Part shown: positions 1 to 12,589 of the stretch, piece after piece
Numbering within the stretch: the stretch's first letter is position 1
Layout of the letters: each line of letters starts with the position of its first letter
NCBI GenBank assembly: GCA_030068075.1
Contig: CM057826.1
Location: 76,667,312 to 76,731,311, forward strand
Source of the DNA: Paguma larvata
Taxonomy: Eukaryota; Chordata; Mammalia; Carnivora; Viverridae
Length of the DNA stretch: 64,000 nucleotides
Direction: 5' to 3'
Notes under the pieces: generated by a model
The model's database searches: none
What the model saw: the letters and a program-made list of their open reading frames with translations, nothing else
Told to the model about the DNA's origin: nothing
Translations under genes and position numbers: made by a program

Positions 1-1409
1 GTTAACTAAATCAGAACTATGTACCGAACTGCAATGAACTGCACTGGAGCAAAGCTAGCCACACTGGGTGAACATGTGCTTATTTCTACCTACTTCAAAA
101 CACTATTATCTAACCCCCAAGTCTGACTGGACCCTCCTTCTACATTCAATTATTTTTCTGTGTGCTTCCTCCAAATGAAAACTTACCAACCTCTCACAGT
201 AACCTGTACTAAGGAAGATGGAAGTGAGGCTGCTGTTCTAAAGAGCAAAGCATTTCTTATTTCTACTAATACTCAATACATTCTGTCTGAGTTGTTTTCT
301 TAATCTAGCCAATCTAGATACTGAAGGACGATGTCAGTGGCCCAAAGGGCTTAGGTACTTAGCACTTGGTTTAAAGGGCAGAGAAAATACCGCTAATAAG
401 TATAAAGGGGAAGCAGCCCAAACTCAGGGACATTATTTTGATAAATCTTGGACATCCTCATTCCTCCCACCAGGCTCCAAGGGTCCACAGTAGCCTCCCT
501 TAATCCCTTGAGGGCATTCTGACAATTCTGGAACAAGAAGAAACTAGACAAGGATCAAACCACTCTGCCTTCGGAATCACACTACCAATACCAAGTTAAA
601 GATCTTTAGAACAGTTAGCTCTCCTCAATCACTCCCCCTAATCACCAAGGACTTTTCCTCTGAAGAGAACCCAGGAGTGGTGCAAGGCTGTTGAGATGAC
701 TGTTCTAACAGCTACTTTAAATCTTAGGAAATAAGTTTCAGCTGTGAGAAATACCATGGGCCAAAGTCCCCCTGCCCACCTGAAATTTGGGTTAGGATAG
801 TGAATGCCTGAGACAGTTGTCTAAGAAACACTACCACACAGCCCTGGCCATTATTTGCTGCAAGATCCAGGAAGGAAAGGAGCACACCCAACCCACAAAG
901 ATACCCATTCTCTCACTGTACTTGCCATTCTCTTTAGCCCAGTTTATGAAATTTCCCCAGAGAAGCATAAGGAAGCCTTTAACTCTATCCCAGTTCGGCC
1001 TTGGCTTTCCCGACAGCACTAGGGGGCTAGAGAAAACTCTTGTCTGCCCAATCCCCCAATCCATAAAAGTCCAGACAACTGGCTTAAATTTTGTTTTGGT
1101 GACTGCATTCTTGAAATATGTGGAAGGAATGCCCAGGAAAACTTCATTAAGTAATAATACATACTAAAGGAAAAGACTTCAAAGAGTCTTTTACAATTGA
1201 ACTTGCTTCTCCATTGTTTTTAGAAGCCCGAATTTTCTTTATTTGGTAAATGAACTGGTTTCCTCCAAGTTTAGATGCTAAGGCTGAAATTTTAAAATTA
1301 TAAATTGGTTAATTATTCACTCAGAAGAATTGGTAGAATAGTGAAGCAAAAACAGGTAATAAAAAAAAGTGATTACTATCACAAGGGTCCTACAAAGTCA
1401 ATGGCTCTA

Positions 1410-1535
1410 GGGGCACCTGGGTGGCTCAGTAGGTTAAGCATCCGACTCTTGATTTCAGTTCAGGTCATGATCTCATGGTTCATGAGACTGAGCCCTACCT
1501 CAGGCTCTATGCTGACAGTGTGGGGTCTGCTTGAG

Positions 1536-1572
<37 letters not shown>

Positions 1573-1595
1573 GTAAATAAGTAAACTTAAAAAAA
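1410..1595 (+). mobile_element. Felid tRNA-derived SINE
   Basis: Starts GGGGCACCTGGGTGGCTCAG, passes through a (CT)n tract of about 30 bp and ends in A-rich sequence. A perfect 16-bp target-site duplication (AAAGTCAATGGCTCTA) flanks it at 1394-1409 and 1596-1611. Confidence 0.95.
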
Positions 1596-2531
1596 AAAGT
1601 CAATGGCTCTATATTCTTCGCATTCGGGAAAGAAAACAGTCTTAATTTATAAGTGAGTATGCATTTTCTGACTATGATAGAAGTACACAGTAGGATTAAA
1701 CTTATGGCAAATGTTTTCTATCTCCTTCCAGGACTTCCAAATGCCAGTCTTAACTCACTCATACTCTCACCCCTCAATTCCTTTTGTCTAACCAGTCCTT
1801 TTGTCTACTTGCCCCCTCCAAACCCAACTCCTCCATATTTTGACCTCATACATCAGTGTCCTGCTCCCCAAGCGAAACTAACTTCTCAAAGATTTGCAAG
1901 GCTCAATCTTATTTCCTAACATTGTGGATATCTCTGCCTTATCAGCTTCTCCTTTTACCTTAATTCTCTATATTTCTTTCATCTTCATCACTAATTCTCT
2001 TAAGTCCCAATTTTCCTACAGGTGCTCCCAGGACAATCACGAATGGATTAGAACAACGATTCAGGTTGCAAGGGAATCCTGACCATCCTTCCATAGTCTC
2101 CGGAACAAGAACTATTTTGTTTCTATCATATTTACTGCACAGAAACACCAGGGCAATGAGCAGCTTTCTTTACAAAGGCCACCAGATATACGTGGATCTG
2201 AACCATCACAAAGGCTCCAAAATTTCCCTCCATTCCCATTCTTGGTTTCCTATGAACTCTCAGAAAATGTATATAGCTAGAGACTCAAATTAAAAGAAAA
2301 AAAAAAAAAAGATGTTCTCTGGTTGCTCCAATAATATTATGGAAAGATCTACTAGTATTATTGGCTCCAGTTCCAACTTCCTACAGTTTTCAAGACATGA
2401 GGTAACTGACAGAACATGGCTACACTGTCCTAATCTCTACTGCCAAGAGTCATGGGCTAGATATAGTTCCATCACAACTTCGGGGGTAAACCTTGACTAA
2501 ATTCCTTCATATCTCAATTTCTTAGTGCTTT

Positions 2532-2556
2532 CACAGAGAGGGTTGCCCTCTCTGTG
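2532..2556. repeat. Short perfect hairpin
   Basis: CACAGAGAGG and CCTCTCTGTG form a 10-bp stem around a GTTGC loop. GTGCTTTCA occurs just before and after it. Confidence 0.8.
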
Positions 2557-3307
2557 CTTTCATTTCTTAAGAGGAATATTATACCAAATCATTAGAAATG
2601 GGAACTTCTTGGTGACAGATGTTATATGAACACATTTTAAGACAATTCTATACATTTATTTCATAATTAGAAAACTATCTTAAAGTTTATTGTTGGTTTT
2701 TTTTTTGTTTCTTCTAAATTTCTTAGTTTTACATTAGCATGAAAGCAAAACTAGATTCTTCCATTTCATTTCTTATTGAGGTCAGCATTATCTGAGGACA
2801 GGTTGTGGGTTTCTTGCAACTATGCCCAACAGAAAATCTACTTCTGAAGGATCATCTATAGATAAGCAATAATAACTGATTTTAATCGCTCCTAAAATAT
2901 GCTGTTTGTCTCAAGACCTTCTTTTTTGGAAATTGTTATACAAAGCAAAGGATTATCTCCCCCCCCATTTTCTGTAAAAACTGGATAGTTTCTAGTTACA
3001 GCCTCAACCTTAGAATATTAAATCATGTTAATACTTGATTCCGATACAGTCCCATTTCACTTAAATGAAATAGAAAACTCAAGACAGAGGATAAAAACAT
3101 ATTTTAAACTTATATTCCATCACACAGAGAAACTATGATCTTCCATTTTTTAAGGCTTTTCTTTCAATATGGTCATTTATCACAGAACAAAAGAAATATA
3201 TGTATAAACAAAATGTGGTATGCTCACATTTTTGACAGGTGATGCTAATGAAAAAAAAAGAAATGCATAACTATAGGATAACTGTTACTTGTAAGATAAA
3301 AAGATGG

Positions 3308-3522
3308 AGGTGTCTGGGGGGTTCAGCCTTTTAAGCCACCAACTTTGGATCAGGTCCTAATCCAACTTCCTTTGGCTCAGGTCATGATCTCATGGTTCAT
3401 GGGTGTGAGGCCCCCAGTGAGCTCTCTGATGTCAGTGTGGAGCCCACTTCGGATCCTCTGCCCCCCTCTCTCTCTCTGCCCCTCCCTATTTACGTTTCTA
3501 TCAAAAATAAACATTTTTTTTA
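3308..3522 (+). mobile_element. Felid SINE, diverged
   Basis: Diverged head (GTGTCTGGGGGGTTCAG) with an internal insertion, then the typical CAGGTCATGATCTCATGG and CT-rich middle. AAAAAGATG repeats flank it. Confidence 0.85.
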
Positions 3523-3860
3523 AAAAAGATGAAATCACAATTTTATACTACCTTACAACCTATGAATATCTAATTTGTTGTCCAGACTTCCCATTTTGGA
3601 AGCTGGGTAATACTTTCAATTGGATGCCAATCTGGAAACAAAAACAAAACCAGTTTCTAAGACAGGTAAATCCCCCAGTGTGATCATATACCAGGTTGTA
3701 GTACCAAAGTGATTCCTTGGGGCTTTGTTCATAAGAAAAAAATGACAAACTGTTTAACTTATGTTTTCAGTTCTGGGACTTCAAAATACCAGTGTTTCTC
3801 GATCTTCTAGATACCACAAACTTAGTATGGGGAAAAATATGTAAATATATATACACAGAA

Positions 3861-3940
3861 ACACACACACACATACATACATATATATATATATATATAC
3901 ACATACATATGTATGTATGTATGTATGTATATATATATAT
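3861..3940. repeat. Compound CA/TA/TATG microsatellite
   Basis: Runs of CA, CATA, TA, TATG and TA in succession over 80 bp, in LNPEP intron 1. Confidence 0.95.
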
Positions 3941-6900
3941 GGAAGGAAAAGAAGTCCTTCCCATCAGTATGCTTCTAAATCCTGAATTTGACTACCTAAT
4001 AAAGTTCTCAAAAGCTCCCTTCTGGTGAAGACTTCTAGTATCCTCATAATTAAGTCGTACATTTCTAGGCCTAACCTCAGACCTCCTTAATCAGATTCTA
4101 AGAGTGAGCCCTGGCATTTATATTCCTTGACATGAATTTAAATTATCGTGAAATACCCTAATCCTCCATGTAAATGAGAATAAAGAAATAAAGAGAAATA
4201 AAGCTACACAGTCATCAAATAATTACTTGCCCTAATTTAGTAGAATTGCTGGCAATGTTTTGTTTTTGGTAATATATAAATCACTACTTCTTAAGAGTTT
4301 CACCTCTAACTGTGTAACAGGACATAATAGCTACTGCCAAACCAGTCTTAAGTACAGGTCCAGTGCATCTTTCTCCCCATAAAAAGTCACCAAAAATCCA
4401 AAGTCAGACTGGATATCCAGTCTTCAGAGTAACTGCAGTCTCTCCCTAGGGCAAGATCAAAAATATCTCCTGAGCCTAATGGGAATTCCGGGCCCTAGGG
4501 TCTCTTATAAGTCCCTTCTGGAGGTAAGCATATTAAATAGATTACAGCAGTATGTTAGCTGGACAGGTTAACGTAGGATACTCCTCAAATGAACCCATTA
4601 TCAGAAGGCAAAGAGCAGTGCCCAAGAAAAATGAGCCACACCAGCCGCAAGTTTTGAGAGAAAATTGGAAAAGCACAGAAAGTCGTAGTGGAATAGATGA
4701 GTACTGACAGTCAAAATGACAAAACAGAAACTAAATGTGCCTCCTTCTTAAATTTCTAGGTGAGAAGGTGAAACCATTGACAAGATTTTAATTGGAAGAT
4801 ATGTGGTTTTGAACTGCTGAAAATGGTTAAGCTCTCATACCTCTCTATATATATGCAGGGATATATCAGAAAGTGGTGAAGATTTTATTAAAAGAGGATG
4901 AAAGTACAACAAAAGCCATTATCAAGCTCAATAAATCCTGTGATTATAAATTTTATGGATAATTAAATACTCTACACCAAAATACCCAGACCTACGGGAG
5001 AAGGACTAGATGTACCTATCCTTGGCACTTAATAGGATTAAGTACAAAGATAAACATATTTCTACTATACCAAGTCCTGTTTAAAGATCCTAGAAAATTC
5101 TACGGCTATCCATCAAAAGTTCTGAAATAAATAACCAGTCTACCTTAAACCTAAAAAGCACTTCAAATTGTTAGGAGCTAATTTTTTGTTGACTTTAGAT
5201 ATTGTAGTTTCCATTTCTTTGTAAAGGACACTAGATAAGCCTCTCAGGAGTGATTAACACATTAAAAAGATGCACTTTCAAACTGTCTCCAGCAGATTCT
5301 AAAAATCTGGAAGAAGATAGGAAAAGGATTAAAAATCCAATTTCCTACATAGAAGTTGAAGCACTGCTTCCTTTTTGTTCTCCTCTCTGGGACTTTTCCA
5401 TTCCTCTCTCAAATGTGACAATTGGCAAATATTCACATCTAGAAAAACATATTTTAAGAAGGGAGAAAAAGGCCCCAGTTCAAAGACTTGAGAATGTACT
5501 TTAACTCTAGAGGCACAGATCCACCAAATCAGCTAGCAATAATCTTGACCAAATGGGTGACTCAGCCTTATTGCGGAGAATGTTTTTTTAAGTGAAAGTT
5601 CACATTTAAAATCCTACAAACATGAAAGCTCCAAGTATTCTACCTAGGACAAAGAAAGACCCTTAAAATATTCATTTGAAAGGTTTAACGATTTGTATCA
5701 AACATATTTTACACTAAAATACTAAATGGTCTCAGTTTACTTTCAGCTCAAAGCTTCCTTAATTCTCTTAGTAACTCTACCCTACTATTCTTAGAGCCAT
5801 AGTAGTAACAAATGGAACTTGAATGAGAAAGAAAATTCAGAAATAAAGTTGTCATCATGAAGCCTAATTAGACAGTAGAGACAGGAAGATGGCAGTAGAA
5901 TAAAGCATTCTGAATTAAGGTCAGGGAGAATAGAACAAGTAATTCGAGTAATTTGCAGTCCCATGAATGAAGCACAGCAAAGGACCAAGTCTGACTAGGG
6001 TTTGGGATATAGTGGACAATGTCTCTCTCTTTAGTGGCAAGTGACCCACCTACACAGGAGTAGATGTTGGCTTCTATTAATGCGACAAACTGTCTACCTG
6101 AAGTAACCAACCACCCTCAAGAAAACACATCTCAACCAGGGAGTGAATCGTCTAATTTTAGTGTGAATTCTCCCTTACTGGCAGTTTTCCTACTTTCTGC
6201 CCCCAAAGGGAATCCATATACCCAACGCCACAAAATGGTAAGGCATCTCACCCCTATGTTGTGACTCTGGCACTTCTGGTCCAAACAAAAGCCATCGGTT
6301 TTAACTAGGGTGGGATTTATTCTGTCCATTCAGTACAGAGCTGTGGCTGTTTGCAGGGCATCCCGAGGCTCCTCCTTTGACTCTCCCCTCAAGTCACATT
6401 GTGATATCACCATGACGGACCCCTGATATTTAATGAGTCTTCGACTGAAACACTGGTGGGATCAGGAGCCGGTGAAGGGACGCTTAAACGTCCTGCGGAG
6501 TGCCTCAGCAAAAGACAGGAAGGTGACAATGCGGGCAGGCACCTACTGGGCACCAAAAGGGACTATGCAAGCCTTTCAGCAAGTTTCCCTTCCTTCCACT
6601 AAATTAACCTGCAAAGCCCCCCACCCCCTACACGCCCTATTAAGAAAAGTCAAGCCGGCAACTCGCGGAAGGACAGGGGGGACAGCTCTCGGTGCACCAC
6701 AGAAGTTTGGTTCGGCAGTGGCCCAGGCTTAACCCTTACTGCCAAAGAGCCGTGGCCGACACCCGCCTTCTCCAGGGGCAAACCCTGGCGGCCAACTTTC
6801 CCCTCCACTGCGCAAAGCAACCCAAACTTTGCAGTTCGCCCACCTGGGCGCGCAGCGAGTCTGGCGGCACCCGATGCCCCCAGACCCTCGGCAGGCGGTG

Positions 6901-7126
6901 GCACTGACCTTCACGCCATCCCCTAGTCCCGCGCCGGCCTCTGCTCGCCGCCCCCCCACCCAGCCTCCAGCTACCTCCCCCAGTAGGCTTCCACCTTCCC
7001 TAAACCCTCGTGGGAAACCCACGGAGGGGGGCCACTGCAGCCCCACCGACTCCGCGTGTCACGACAGCCAATGTCCCTCTGCTTCCCACAGAGTCCTGGC
7101 CCCGACGCCTCTGGCTGCCTACTCAC

Positions 7127-7145
7127 CGTTAGTAAAGGGATCCAT
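7127..7145 (-). CDS. LNPEP: LNPEP exon 1, coding part (partial gene)
   Basis: Start of leucyl-cystinyl aminopeptidase (IRAP, oxytocinase), a type II membrane M1 zinc aminopeptidase of endosomes and GLUT4 vesicles that cleaves oxytocin and vasopressin and trims cross-presented peptides. On the minus strand an ATG at 7145-7143 is followed by codons for D, P, F, T and N, then one base (G) and a GTGAGT donor at 7126-7121. Human LNPEP begins MEPFTND, so the next exon should complete an Asp codon; the second residue is Asp here and Glu in human. The ATG has A at -3 and G at +4, a strong initiation context, and sits in a CpG island. Upstream of it the frame stays open for about 100 codons but has no ATG, so I take that as GC-rich 5'UTR. 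ERAP2 lies upstream in the same orientation, as in human 5q15. The TM segment and catalytic exons are outside the window. Anillin also starts MDPFTE, but synteny excludes it. Confidence 0.9.
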
Positions 7146-7426
7146 TTTCCCCCCGCCGCGGCTCCTTACAGCCGAAGCGCCCAAGCTTCCTACTCCAAGA
7201 ACTGAAGCGGCCCTGTCGACTGAGCATGCCCAGCGCGGCCGCCAAGGGCTGTCGGGGAGGTGCTGCGAGGGGCGGCGCCGCTCCGCCGCTCTGAAATTCC
7301 GCTGCTCCGGGTTTTTGCAACAGCTGCAGAATGAGCGAGGGAGGCCAGAGGGAAAAACACTGCACAGACCTGGCCGACACTCCAGAGAGGAAGGGGAGGA
7401 GCAGGTTAGAGCTGGGGGCAGCCTTG

Positions 7427-7437
7427 TGGGCGGGGCC
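7427..7437. promoter_or_regulatory. GC box (Sp1-type site)
   Basis: The sequence TGGGCGGGGCC fits the Sp1/KLF consensus and lies about 285 bp upstream of the LNPEP ATG, in the expected promoter core. It is followed by a second C-rich run (CCCCACCCC) at about 7445-7453. Binding is inferred from the motif only. Confidence 0.45.
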
Positions 7438-8819
7438 TCATAAGGCCCCACCCCTCCGGTAAGTGGGGCTGCTCCAGCTCTTCAGTGTTGCGGGACAGTA
7501 CTCAGTCATTTAGCAAATGTGACGGCCTACCTACTGCGTCCCGGCCCGGCCAGGTCGTAGGCTCTGGAGCCCAACATTGCGCCGAAAAACAACGACAATT
7601 GCCCCGCGTAATGGACATTCCAGAGACAGACAATAAACAGACACAGAAGGCACACAAGACTGAAAGAATTGTTCCGCCGAGCTTAAAGGGTGATGTGATA
7701 GAGAGTAAGTGGATAGCTAATTCGGACGGCGTGGTGAAAAGAGGTCTTGTTGAAAGGTGCCACTGACACAGCGATTCGAAGGCAGAGTTCACGCCTGCTG
7801 GCGGAGGTCGCTCCCGGTAATACGAAGCTTCGGTTTCCCTGGGGAGACTGGGTCCAGATTGCTCACTTCGCCAAGAGCCATGGGAGAAGGGGCTTTGGGT
7901 TCTCTGCCCATAACAGAGTGGTCCCTAGCTGTCTATGGCCAGCAAACATATGCGAGGGCGGGGACACCCGCAAGGCCCGAAACCCCTGAGTTCCAGTCTT
8001 CTGGCCACGGGTTCCGGGCGCGGCCTCTACATGCAGGCGGATCACAAAACCTGGCTCTGGATTCCCCGGGCTGCGGACGCCACAGTTTGTGAACAGAAGG
8101 CCTGCTGGAGCCGAGCTTTAAATCAACACCTGCGGCTCCCTTGGGTGCAGCCGCTGGGGCCCGCGGCCAGGCTTGGAGGAGCAAGGTTGGAGAAGTGGAA
8201 ACTCCCTTAGTTGTTCTCGCCTCCGCTACTCGCGCTATTGCCTCCAGTCCCGAGCCAGCATTGTTTTCAATGTCAAATCCAGGCATACCCTGCGAACCTT
8301 CGGGATGGAACTACCAGAGGACAGTAAGCCCCGAGTCCGTGGGAACCCGCCCCATTATCCCCTGTTCGAAGTGGCATCGCCGCCACGCTCGCAGCGAAAG
8401 CCTTGGCCTTCCCAGCGCGCAGCCACAGCTTCCTACCCCTCCTCCACTCCCGCAGCCTTGGCCCCTGCAGCGACTTGGCTCTGGCAGTGCCTCCCTGCGC
8501 CTGCCAACTGTCACACACTCCTCCGTGGCTGTCAAAAGCAGGACGTCGGGTGCAAACAAGCCGGCGGCGAGCGCAAACAGCCTGGGCAAACAGGGACGCC
8601 TGGAGTGCCGTTCGACCTGCACGGAATAAGAAATTAGGTTTGAAAGAAGTGAAATCGAAGTGCAATATTGTATTTTTAAATGTCAATTGTATTACATCAC
8701 TCACTTTCCACTCACGCTTTAAAACCTCCAATGAATACCTATCACAATTACAATAAAAGTGAAACTCTTGGTCTAACTCTGAACCTCATCTGCACGTGCT
8801 AGGGATGTTTTGGCCACAG

Positions 8820-9230
8820 AAACCTTCTTTCAGTCCCTGGAATTCACCAGATTCTACCCAGCATTGTTAAACATCCTCTTGCATGTTCCTTGTGCAAGAA
8901 GGATCCCTTCTGCCTGGTGCTTTGCCTGCTGGTATCTTCTTTTCTTTCAGGTCTCAGCTCAAACTTCACCTCTGCAGAGAGCCTTTCTCTGACCACACAT
9001 TGGAAAATAGCCACATAGTGTCTTCTCCGAAGACCGGGCCCTGCTCAATTTTCTTCACAGCACTCATCACGCTCTGAAACAATGCTTCTGTTTGTTATAC
9101 TATTCTCAATCTCCCTCTCAAGAATGTAAGCTCCATGAAGGCAGGGCCATTACCTTTTTAAGGGCTGCATCCTACCCAAGGTAAGTATGCCATAAATAAT
9201 TTATGAATGAATCTGTGAACAGATGCAATG
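8820..9230 (+). mobile_element. L2 relic
   Basis: L2 3'-end phrases: GTCTCAGCTCAAACTTCACC, AGAGAGCCTTTCTCTGACCA and AATGTAAGCTCCATGAAGGC. It directly follows the CpG island. Confidence 0.8.
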
Positions 9231-10449
9231 TTAGGGTTCTAGTTCACTTGGAATGTTGAAAGCTCTGCCAGAGCACATCTCTGTATTGAGTGGTGTGTTT
9301 GTGATCAGTCCAGAGAAGATGTCTATTGTAAGATACCTCAAAACTGCTCTCTGCATACTGTGTTAAAGATAATCAGAGCCCTTAAGCTCTCTCCTCCCCC
9401 AGGAACTTCAGAACCCCAAACAGGAAGTGAACCATAGGGTTGGTGTCATCAATGCTCAGATATTATATAGTGTACACAGGGCTAGATTTTGTTAAAAGGA
9501 CTCTCTGCATCTTATTGCTCGGAAAAAGAGACTCATCTCAATACTTTAGGTCATGTCTTTTGGAGTTATTTTTGCAGTCAAAGCACTTAATATCAGAGAT
9601 ATTTAAAACTCCACAGAGTGTTAAATCACCTCATCTCACCTTACCTGTAAACTAGAGTCTATCATGCTTTTAAGTGTGAAACACGTTATCTTGTGTTTTG
9701 TCTTAAATACTTCAATTCTGCAGAGGCTTATGGTAAAAATGCTTCACCACTGAAGTAGCAAATATAAGCAAATATGTCTTTCTGAAATTTCTTTGAAAAA
9801 GAGATAAATAACTTCTTTATCCTCTTTGCCAACCTCTTGCCCCTATCCGTCCCATTCCTGCACACAAACATACACACACATTAAGGACATTTAAAACTTG
9901 TGGTTTAGTAATGGAGGTAAAAAAAAAAAGTGAACAACTAAAACGTTTCAGAATCCTACCTACCCTCAAAAGAATAATAATTAATTTTGTTTTGCTTTAT
10001 TCTGGGATTTTTTCGTGGGTATTTGTGTTTGTTTGGATACCATTTTACATTTGACTTCATAAAGACTTTTTGAGGGAACACGATTTCACAAATTTGCTAT
10101 TGGTTATATGTCAGTCTTTAACCTCCTTTTCTCCTCCTACAGACATCTTCTCCTTTAAGGATATAATACTTTAAATTTTTATGAAATTATTGTTCATTAT
10201 CAGAGGAGATAGTGTGACATTATCTACTATACCCAGATACTATTTTAAAAATTCTTGCTGTCTACCATTTAACATTTGAAAACCAAAAATTTGAAGGAGT
10301 AAATATAATATATAGTAACTAGCATGGGAGGAAAAAATACAAATAGTATTTATTTATAAAGGGGCAGCAAATTTGCTAATCAATGGATATAGAAACATTT
10401 TTTTAAATCAAAATAAAGAAGTTGGTCTTCCATGGATCAATTAATCCAA

Positions 10450-10560
10450 GTCTTAATTTAACAGATGAGATGAATTCTGGAGAAGCTGGAGGATTTGCTC
10501 ACAGATCCATGCCAGACACAGACTAGAAGTCAGGTGGTCTGTCTTCTAAACCAGTGCTCT
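10450..10560 (-). mobile_element. MIR, reversed, weak
   Basis: Short reversed MIR-like block: ACAGATGAGATGAATTCTGG, GAAGTCAGGTGGTCTGTCTT, AACCAGTGCTCT. Confidence 0.45.
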
Positions 10561-11702
10561 GGAGTTTTCTGTTGCTTTCCCATTCCCACAGGAAAATTAG
10601 GGTCATTGACAATAATACACAAAAGGGATATGGAGTCAAGAGAAATATAACTAGCTTCAGCCTCCTAGAAGATTGTATCATTAATTATTTAATTGATATT
10701 CCTATTTAATTTGCTGATATTTTATGTGACCTTTAGGTTGAGCATCATTAAATATCTTTTCTAATTATTTTGAAATAAGCTAAACAAGACCTTAAATCAG
10801 CATAAATATCTGAAAATGATATTTATTCAGCACTCTTGAGTACATGGTGGATGATGCTTCCTTCGCGGACAAAGGTGACCACCATGAGGTTTCCAGCTAC
10901 TCCAGGCTCTACCCAGTCACCTTAAGGACCAGAGGAGTCAGCATCTCATTACATCCGTAGCCTATTTGCAACATACATGCTCTGCATCAATTAATGATGT
11001 TTGAAGCCATAACAAATTAAGAAATGTTTAGAGCACTAAGGAAAGCAGAATAACTATCCAACAGAGTTCTTAAAGAGCTTAGACATTAGCAGAAAGATTC
11101 TGCTAAATAAACTGGAAGATTTTTAGAAAGGAACAGCTATATAGTAATTCAGATGCTTTGAACTACAAGAACCAATATGCTGAATCAAACTAGCATGGAC
11201 ATTAAGGAAATTTATCATCCCATATAAGTGCAAAGATAGAACAGTCTCTAGTCACAGTTCCCAACCTCACCAAGAACCCAGCTTCTCACTCTGTCCACTC
11301 TTTGACCAATTTTCCAAAAGACTGAGTGTCATGGGGACAAAAAGGGGGCTGCATCAGAGAAGCAGAAGGAACATTTGCTTTGGTGTCTCTTCTCCAAGAG
11401 CAAGGAAACTTTTCTCAAAAATCTCCCATTAAGATTCTTCCTAGGTTTCAACTGCCAAAACTGCATTTAATACATTTCTAAACCAATTACTGGAAATAAA
11501 AATGGGTTACTATGAATAGTTTCTTAAAGCAGAGTTTAGGAATGCTGAATTTAGGATTACTCCCCTGTTTCATATGGGAGAGGTGAGGGGACTTGAGCAA
11601 AATCATTTTTATTATTCAGAAGGGAAAAGAAAGGGTTAAGCAACCAAAATATCAAGTAGGCAGCCTAAATGTCAATTGAAGCTTATGAACAGTGATTTTT
11701 TT

Positions 11703-11918
11703 TTAATTTTCTTTAATGTTTATTTATTTTTGAGGAAGAGAGAATGAGCGGGGGAGAGGCAGAGAGAGAGAGAGAAAGAGAGAGAAACAGAATCTGAAGC
11801 AGGCTCCAGGCTCTGAGCTGTCAGCACACAGCCCTATGCGGGACTTGAACCCAAGAGCAGCGAGATCATGACTTGAGCTAAAGTCAGATGCCCAACCGAC
11901 TGAGCCACCAGGCACCCC
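11703..11918 (-). mobile_element. Felid SINE
   Basis: Reversed SINE: T-run and TTTATTTATTTTTGAG at the low end, GAGCCACCAGGCACCCC at the high end, with a purine-rich (GA)n core. Confidence 0.92.
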
Positions 11919-12133
11919 TGAATTTTTAATAGTATTTTGATAACTTCTTTAAACTCTAAGACACTTGTCGCAGGAAAAGTAAATACAGAGCCCAATTCAG
12001 TGTAATTTTTCATATAATTTATCAATGTAATCGGGATGCCAAACCAAGAAATGGTATATTATTAAACTTCGAATTCTGTTCTGGAAGTAACTACTAAAGT
12101 AGAAAAATAAATTGGGCATTTATATTTGTTTGT

Positions 12134-12555
12134 GAAGGCTGCTGTAAAAGTTATCACAATCTAGGTAGCTTAAGCAACAGAAATGTATCACCTCATGGTT
12201 CTGGAGGTTAGAACCCCAAGATCAAGGAGTCAGCAGAGCCGTGTTCTCTCTGAAGGCACCAGGGAAAGATATGTTTCAAGCCTCTATCCAAGTTCTTTGG
12301 CTGATGGCAGTGTAACTTCAGTCTTCAGATGGCATTCTCCCTGTGTGCACACCTGTGTCCATATTTTCCCTTTTAATAAGGAAAACTAGTCATATTGGAT
12401 CAGGCGCCCACCCTTCTCCAGTATAACCTCATCTTAACTAATTACATCTGCAAAGATCTTATTTCCAAGTCACATTCTGATGTAATGAGGGCTATGACTT
12501 CAACATGTGAATACGGGGGGAGTAGACAATAGACAATTCAATCTATTATAGCAGC
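12134..12555 (+). mobile_element. Ancient interspersed repeat, family not named
   Basis: Contains phrases common to many mammalian loci: GGCTGCTGTAAAAGTTATCA, CTCATGGTTCTGGAGGTTAG, ACTAGTCATATTGGATCAGG, ATTACATCTGCAAAGATCTT. I recognise it as a repeat but will not assign a family from memory. Confidence 0.6.
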
Positions 12556-12589
12556 ATCTTTCAAACAGAAATAAAGTTGAAGATAAGTA

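Larger units (their letters stand above)
1..7126 (-). other. LNPEP: LNPEP intron 1 (5' part)
   Basis: The stretch from the LNPEP exon 1 donor to the window edge. It holds two felid SINEs, a CA/TA/TATG microsatellite and a short hairpin. Open frames of 60-116 codons are present, but none has a recognisable domain or good splice boundaries, so I annotate no exon. LNPEP exon 2, which carries the cytosolic tail and TM segment, was not seen and is probably beyond base 1. Confidence 0.75.
6640..8640 (-). promoter_or_regulatory. LNPEP: CpG-island promoter of LNPEP
   Basis: CpG dinucleotides and GC content rise sharply from about 6640 to 8640 and are sparse on both sides. The LNPEP start codon lies inside, so the 5'UTR and transcription starts are expected at about 7150-7450 on the minus strand. 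No TATA box is evident, which fits a broad housekeeping-type promoter. The island extends more than 1 kb upstream of the ATG, so a divergent plus-strand transcript is possible, but no plus-strand coding exon could be recognised. The edges are judged by eye. Confidence 0.8.

Noticed and set aside
1305..1580. Open frames of 60-120 codons with AQSVK...SAQVMIS...SLEPASDSV...SLSLS-type translations here and at many other positions (for example 23508, 26433, 31366, 36085, 48233, 61530)
   Set aside because: They are translations of the felid SINE body and its CT-rich tract, not genes.
7127..7145. Start of anillin (MDPFTEK)
   Set aside because: The sixth residue is Asn, and the neighbouring gene is ERAP2, which places this at LNPEP. 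Anillin maps to a different human chromosome.
6829..7443. 204-codon plus-strand open frame, and a minus-strand frame open from 7451 into the LNPEP ATG
   Set aside because: Both lie in the CpG island, where stops are rare by composition. Neither has a recognisable domain. The minus frame has no upstream ATG and is more simply LNPEP 5'UTR.
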